Program-made: the position numbers and the translations under genes
Shown: positions 6,601 through 7,145 of the stretch, piece by piece
How positions within the stretch are numbered: position 1 is the stretch's first letter
Layout: each line of letters starts with the position of its first letter
The notes under the pieces: model-generated
What the model saw: only the letters and a program-made list of their open reading frames with translations
Databases searched by the model: none
Told to the model about the DNA's origin: nothing
NCBI GenBank assembly: GCA_964579675.1
Contig: CAZOIA010000255.1
Location: 1-7,145, forward strand
Direction of reading: 5' to 3'
DNA from: CAZOIA01 sp964579675
Lineage (GTDB): Bacteria; Planctomycetota; Phycisphaerae; UBA1845; PWPN01
DNA length: 7,145 nt

Positions 6601-7145
6601 CGGAATCGAGTCGGTCACCTCGATCTCACCCGGGATCGCCTCGACCTCCAATGTCACGTCCCGGGGCTGCTGGTAGGCCGTCCCGGTATTGGTGAACGTG
6701 ACCGTGTCGTTGTAGGTCCCAGGGGCGAGGCCGTTGGCGTTGGCGTTGATGCACACGTCCACGGGCACGGACTCCCCGCCCGCGAGCGTGCCGCTGCCCG
6801 GAGTCACGTCGAGCCAGGGCTCGGTCCCGGCCGCGGTCCAATCGAGTGAGGCGAGCGGATCCGGATTCGTATTCGTCAGTGTGTAGGTCTTGCACTGCGG
6901 CGTGAACGGCCCACCCGCGTAACCGCCGGACGAGAAGCCCGTCGGGGGACTGACCGACAGATCATCGTACACACAGGCCGGATACCCGCTCAGGTCGCTC
7001 TCGGTGAAATCGGGAGGAACCCCGTTGCCCCCGGAGAGCCCGGCAAGCCCATCCGTCGCGCTGATGGCCAACCACGTGATCCGGATCGTCCCGTCGAAAA
7101 ACATCTCAATCTGGAAGCTGTTGGAGCCGGTGGCGCTGTACTCCG
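634..7145 (-). CDS. Giant extracytoplasmic modular protein (BACON/ASH/jelly-roll/FN3/GATase-like/dockerin-like), N-terminus beyond the window
   Basis: The frame is open from the stop TGA (634-636) to the right edge, at least 2,169 codons. The first ATG, at 7104-7102, lies inside a continuous domain (SNSFQIE before it, FFDGTIRITWLAI after it), so it is not the real start, and the N-terminus and any signal peptide are missing. Residue numbers here count that ATG as 1. Modules in order: partial N-terminal domain (to ~44), BACON 47-154, ASH 159-270, BACON 274-378, ASH 383-735 with insert 438-677, BACON 739-843, MAM-like 846-1020, BACON 1021-1128, ASH 1133-1487 with insert 1188-1429, BACON 1490-1596, FN3-like 1597-1974 with insert 1625-1914, C-terminal domain 1976-2095, dockerin-like 2098-2150. 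Paired cysteines in the BACON copies and calcium-loop motifs fit export. No membrane segment, LPXTG or PEP-CTERM anchor is visible. I infer a surface or secreted binding/adhesion protein; the ligand is unknown, and no hydrolase active site is recognisable. Domain names come from motif recognition, not a search. Two further in-frame stops follow at 628-630 and 625-627. Confidence 0.93.
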   Translation of the reverse strand, partial: EYSATGSNSFQIEMFFDGTIRITWLAISATDGLAGLSGGNGVPPDFTESDLSGYPACVYDDLSVSPPTGFSSGGYAGGPFTPQCKTYTLTNTNPDPLASLDWTAAGTEPWLDVTPGSGTLAGGESVPVDVCINANANGLAPGTYNDTVTFTNTGTAYQQPRDVTLEVEAIPGEIEVTDSIPPPDDLQMPFGDVILTQSRTEHITVANVDPDHDLIVTSISLSGQHFELQNLPPGGPPWTVAPLGSFDFNVVYNPTTLGTHTGTVAIESNDADQPQVIVQLSGTCILDELTVAPADGFVSTGFEGGPFDPQCKTYTLTNTGADPLDWTAAGTEPWLDVTPGSGTLASGDSTPVEVCINANANGLAPGTYNDTVTFTNTASGYQHTREVTLEVIEITGEIEVTDSIPMPNDLQMPFGQVIVGTTVTEHITVTNVAPGYNLVVTNISIGGGQYSENFNDGAAQGWDEDVDPDWNVVSQEYEAAQDSPGVTNSMIATYSGQEFSDGYYEVEMWRNQDGMARYLLVRATADFERAPTASGSAYAFGADETSFFVFKQVNGSFTTLQDWTSTSYLNPAGQWNTFAANVVGTSLEFYINGHLVWSATDSSLVEGRIGLLGYNDPGSVTVHHFDDVMVAGPLEGGAAISDEQQWYNERACEDGTPEDSPEGWAAPAYSGPPEMVEPIARIEPQTDSTSFTLENLPPGGPPWTVGPGGFFTFDVLYTPGEVAPHQANVVIESNDYDEPQVNVALSGTGISDYLGVTPADAFASAGPEGGPFEPECKTYTLTNNGSGPLDWTAAGTEPWLDVTPGSGTLALGASTTVDVCINANAAALPGGIYTDTVTFCNQTTSACQTRDVQLDIMVCASLPFSEGFEDGAPLGPHWEITGTEQYRTQVTSGNGPHSGSYHLTMDDTTGDSVYSRNEATLCLDLEDCAQVVLTFWAKEFSDESHGPPSIPFTGGADFDGVAICVDNQNWYEVQGLRTLSSDWQQLTVDLDAAILTHGLSYSPTTRIRFNQYDNYPISSDGIALDDIEVTGYCGPFMVSPPEGFSSSGFEGGPFDPQCKTYTLTNTGTDPFDWTAAGTQPWLDVTPGSGTLPGGDSTTVDVCINANAGTLGPGDYGDLVTFTATTDAESVYEHTRGVTLEVLELTGTIEVTDSIPPPDDHDMPFGDVIAGQCWTEHITVTNADSTHNLAVTSISIGGGQYFENFNDGLAQGWDEDVDTDWEVISNEYRAYHASPTGSNSMVATYGGQDFDNLSYEAKLRRAEISGMARYLIFRATPDFDRAPTATGSAYAFGIDEESYFIFKQVSGSFTTLVNWTSSAYINGPTSWNTLKVVADGSNLEFYVNGNFLCSLTDSSLTSGRIGLLGYTGTGYPSVTHFFDDVLVGAPSLDAGVISAEQRWYNDHACEGGTPEDSPEGWAAPAYSGPTDTAEAVARLGGQTDTGPFSLQNLPPGGPPWTVAPLGSFTFDVVFCPTTLGDHDATVVILSNDYDHPEVDVALSGTGVLDCLTITPPDDFVSAGPEGGPFDPQFMRYTLTNDCAQAIDWTAAATEPWLDVTPGSGTLAPGEATYAEVCINANANTLAPGVHTDVVTVTNVTTGAAQTRNVELTICALPPQPTDPDPPNGATDVPLNTDLSWGGTEDLTPGGDNAEVPANVGAALDSIIARSGILGGPVVVSSPDAEDTAGGGADVIYTMPEEIANVVSAAELGISTDANLDVAVCGANSTEKLADIQAKLLGTGKFDTVSIINAGSVTPILAELQAFDAVQVHFNTSYADPAALGDVMADYVDSGGGVVCMVFEIGATVNVAMGGRWETGGYVLMERSGNTTGQATLGTVHIPSHPIMAGVSTFDGGSSSYRPSTTTVYAGVTRIADWSDGHPLVSEKEVSGVPRVDLTFYPPSSDVRSDFWLASTDGALLMANALEYVSGGGMAYDVYLGTSPTAMGLVCEDLSRPPCTPPAPLVCGTTYHWQVVAKNACGNVASDIWSFTTRSPEITSWRSVRAHTGLGELPIELDPAATGLAVVSETRRNGIQEIRVDFDGNVTGLLTGTVEAEDLTHGGTIPATSQTLGRNGTTLVIEFAGGLPDETCYRIDLAANIPELAGDTDCIIKALAGNTNGDDDTDLIDMVETKGKNGTPVAGDDVRFDVNVDGHIDLIDMALVKSLNGHSAGCP
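655..813 (-). repeat. Dockerin-like pair of calcium-binding repeats
   Basis: Repeat 1 (748-813) has the loop NTNGDDDTDLID and repeat 2 (655-726) DVNVDGHIDLID, each followed by a short helix ending in (K)N G. Loop positions 1, 3, 5, 9 and 12 are N/N/D/D/D and D/N/D/D/D, so both can bind calcium, although repeat 1 has N at position 1 and D where glycine is usual at position 6. CCATGTCGATCAGGTCG occurs identically at 678-694 and 771-787, encoding the shared DLIDM core. Type I dockerins bind cohesins in cellulosomes; no cohesin is visible here, and in planctomycetes the partner is unknown to me. Confidence 0.75.
820..1179 (-). other. C-terminal beta domain opening with SWRSVRAHTGLGEL
   Basis: The segment PEITSWRSVRAHTGLGELPI through IQEIRVDFDGNVTG, TLVIEFAGGLPDETCYRIDL and DTDCIIKALAG links the FN3-like domain to the dockerin-like tail. 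I recognise this arrangement (SVR.H.GLGEL, then QEIRVDFDG, then GLPD.(T)CY.IDL directly before a dockerin) from secreted planctomycete proteins, but know no established function. Two cysteines (ETCYR, DTDCI) probably pair. Confidence 0.6.
1183..2316 (-). other. FN3-like domain split by a large inserted domain
   Basis: The first part (2233-2316) reads PDPPNGATDVPLNTDLSWGG, the usual opening of FN3-like modules in secreted bacterial proteins. The second part (1183-1362) reads AYDVYLGTSPTA, CGTTYHWQVVAKNACG and DIWSFTT, the matching second half. In ordinary members LSW(G) is followed within a few residues by YDVYLGT; here 290 residues intervene. Four cysteines in the second part (VCEDL, PPCTPP, LVCGTT, NACGN) may form disulfides. 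Confidence 0.72.
1363..2232 (-). other. Inserted alpha/beta domain, class I glutamine-amidotransferase/ThuA-like fold
   Basis: After a 70-80 residue glycine/alanine-rich lead, the core begins NLDVAVCGANS, then EKLADIQAKLLGTGKFDTVSI, LQAFDAVQVHFNTSY, LGDVMADYVDSGGGVVCMVFE, HIPSHPIMAGVSTFDG, PLVSEKEVSGVPRVDLTFYP and DGALLMANALEYV. This order (first strand, helix, FDxVxV strand, helix ending YVxxGGGVV, a HPIM.GV turn, and a final LL.NAL.Y helix) is typical of GATase-like folds such as ThuA and beta-galactosidase trimerisation domains. The position after GGGVV reads CMVFE and I cannot assign a Cys-His-Glu triad, so I infer a non-catalytic or differently acting domain. It is flanked by glycine runs on both sides. 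Confidence 0.6.
2317..2637 (-). repeat. BACON-like module 5, variant cysteine pattern
   Basis: The core TEPWLDVTPGSGTLAPG and EVCINANANTLAPG is kept, but the first conserved cysteine is lost: PQCKTYTL of modules 1-4 reads PQFMRYTL here, and a cysteine appears six residues further on (TLTNDC). DNA and protein have diverged more than in the other copies (TAAATEP, AEVC). It is the last BACON before the FN3-like region. Confidence 0.72.
2644..3708 (-). repeat. ASH-like module 3, split by a second inserted jelly-roll domain
   Basis: The first half (3544-3708) ends VTSISIGGGQY and the second (2644-2817) starts FSLQNLPPGGPPWTVAPLGSF, the same breakpoint as in module 2. The second half resembles module 1 in APLGSF and PTTLG but module 2 in FTFDV, SNDYD and VALSGT, a mixed pattern. 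A lone cysteine appears in VVFCPTTLG. Confidence 0.75.
2818..3543 (-). other. Inserted jelly-roll (concanavalin A/LamG-like) domain, copy 2, with the same tail
   Basis: This 242-residue insert is paralogous to the one at 5074-5793: FNDGLAQGWDEDVDTDW, MARYLIFRATPDFD, SYFIFKQVSG, NGPTSWNTLKVV, SNLEFYVNGN, GRIGLLGYTG and FFDDVLV align in order. The tail ISAEQRWYNDHACEGG and GTPEDSPEGWAAPAYSG is conserved more strongly than the jelly roll itself. The junction is ambiguous by two or three residues because host and insert both have F next to the breakpoint. Confidence 0.65.
3721..4044 (-). repeat. BACON-like module 4
   Basis: The module runs from GPFMVSPPEGFSS through PQCKTYTLTNTG and TQPWLDVTPGSGTLPGG to VDVCINANAGTLGPG. 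The usual TEP has become TQP. The loop before the final strand is slightly longer (TATTDAESVYEHTR). It directly precedes the second interrupted ASH module, as module 2 precedes the first. Confidence 0.72.
4045..4569 (-). other. MAM-like jelly-roll domain
   Basis: About 175 residues from CASLPFSEGFEDG to ALDDIEVTGYC. Features include SEGFEDG...PHWEITGT near the start, HSGSYHLTMDD, paired cysteines in ATLCLDLEDC, LTFWAKEF, a GLRTLSSDWQQLTVDLD strand pair and the closing GIALDDIEV. GIALDDI plus a G...W..(V)DL block are characteristic of MAM and related adhesion jelly rolls. It occurs once, between BACON modules 3 and 4. A binding role is inferred. Confidence 0.6.
4576..4890 (-). repeat. BACON-like module 3
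   Basis: The module has PECKTYTLTNNGSG, TEPWLDVTPGSGTLALG and VDVCINANAAALPGG. It carries two extra cysteines near its end (TFCNQTTSACQTRDV) that the other copies lack, which may form their own disulfide. It leads directly into the MAM-like domain. Confidence 0.7.
4900..5958 (-). repeat. ASH-like module 2, split by an inserted jelly-roll domain
   Basis: The first half (5794-5958) ends VTNISIGGGQY and the second (4900-5073) begins FTLENLPPGGPPWTV. In module 1 the corresponding segments are contiguous (GQHFELQNLPPGG). Between them lie 240 residues of a separate domain. The second half differs from modules 1 and 3 around GPGGFFTFDV and TPGEVAPHQ, where those two read APLGSF and PTTLG. Confidence 0.75.
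5074..5793 (-). other. Inserted jelly-roll (concanavalin A/LamG-like) domain, copy 1, with a ~50-residue tail
   Basis: The domain opens FNDGAAQGWDEDVDPDW and includes MARYLLVRATADFE, TSFFVFKQVNG, GQWNTFAANVVGTSLEFYI, GRIGLLGYND and closes near HHFDDVMV. This succession of strands, with W(N)xxxxxVxGxxLxxYxNG followed by GxIGLxxY and FDDVxV, is typical of LamG/3-keto-disaccharide-hydrolase-type jelly rolls. Carbohydrate binding is a family-based inference; no catalytic residues could be assigned. A tail from about ISDEQQWYNERACEDG through GTPEDSPEGWAAPAYSG is not part of any domain I recognise. Confidence 0.65.
5971..6285 (-). repeat. BACON-like module 2
   Basis: Same architecture as module 1 without the three-residue loop insertion: PQCKTYTLTNTG, then TEPWLDVTPGSGTLASG, then VEVCINANANGLAPG. 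The core DNA at 6116-6178 differs from that of module 3 (4721-4783) at only 3 of 63 bases. Confidence 0.75.
6295..6630 (-). repeat. Choice-of-anchor-D/ASH-like module 1, uninterrupted
   Basis: The module starts with GEIEVTDSIPPPDD and MPFGDV, passes through EHITVANV and VTSISLSGQHFELQNLPPGG, and ends with VAIESNDADQPQVIVQLSGT. The framework FG.V..G....T.(T)(V).N with a closing SND...P...V.LSGT is that of ASH/Hydin-type Ig domains (choice-of-anchor D). This copy has no inserted domain, so it is the reference for finding the insertion point in copies 2 and 3. Confidence 0.75.
6643..6966 (-). repeat. BACON-like module 1
   Basis: This beta-sandwich module carries the core TEPWLDVTPGSGTLAGG, typical of the BACON family (bacterial Ig-like modules often beside carbohydrate-active or surface domains). 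It has the cysteine pair PQCKTYTL and VDVCINA shared with modules 2-4, probably a disulfide. It differs from the other four by a three-residue insertion in the loop before the core (NPDPLASLDWT). Confidence 0.75.
6985..7145 (-). other. C-terminal end of an unidentified N-terminal domain (possibly nidogen-like)
   Basis: The visible part reads EYSATGSNSFQIE, then FFDGTIRITWLAI, then GLAGLSGGNGVPPDF and ESDLSGYPAC. Alternating beta strands followed by a glycine-rich GLAGLSxGNG turn resemble the end of NIDO-type domains, where an (N)xFQ strand and an FxDG(T) hairpin precede an AGLSxG turn. I infer this from pattern only, and most of the domain lies outside the window. Confidence 0.4.

Noticed and set aside
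2465..6850. Regularly recurring near-identical blocks as a CRISPR or non-coding tandem array
   Set aside because: Spacing is uneven (about 670 to 1410 bases), every block is in the same reading frame, and the blocks encode the conserved core of a protein module.

Overview
The window is GC-rich and most likely comes from a Planctomycetota bacterium, perhaps a Phycisphaerae-like lineage. The evidence is indirect: the large protein ends in a domain opening with SWRSVRAHTGLGELPIELD followed by a two-repeat dockerin-like tail built on DLIDM, a combination I associate with secreted planctomycete proteins. The left edge also carries a short GC-rich hairpin repeat whose forward translation reads PSLTVGVR, which I recall as common noise in planctomycete intergenic DNA. 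No taxonomic search was possible.

There are two real coding regions, and they converge. Bases 1-165 are non-coding as far as I can tell and hold the hairpin repeat and a weak possible promoter. Bases 166-549 (+) encode a complete holo-[acyl-carrier-protein] synthase (acpS), a housekeeping enzyme that arms acyl carrier protein with 4'-phosphopantetheine. Bases 550-633 form a short convergent spacer with a small hairpin. From 634 to the right edge (-) runs one giant open frame of at least 2,169 codons. It encodes an extracytoplasmic multidomain protein, and its N-terminus, with any signal peptide, lies outside the window.

The giant protein is a chain of beta-sandwich modules. In protein order it has the tail of an unidentified, possibly nidogen-like domain, BACON-like 1, choice-of-anchor-D/ASH-like 1, BACON 2, ASH 2 with a jelly-roll domain inserted, BACON 3, a MAM-like jelly roll, BACON 4, ASH 3 with a second jelly-roll inserted, BACON 5, an FN3-like domain with a GATase-like alpha/beta domain inserted, the SWRSVRAHTGLGEL domain, and the dockerin-like pair. 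It has three separate domain-within-domain insertions. Two fall at the same hairpin of ASH copies that can be compared with an uninterrupted copy in the same protein.

At DNA level the modules look like a mosaic. Some blocks are nearly identical even at silent positions while the sequence between them has diverged, and different parts of the ASH copies support different relationships. This suggests repeated internal recombination or gene conversion. acpS and the giant gene have no evident functional link. I found no RNA genes, CRISPR arrays, insertion sequences, integrases or defence genes.
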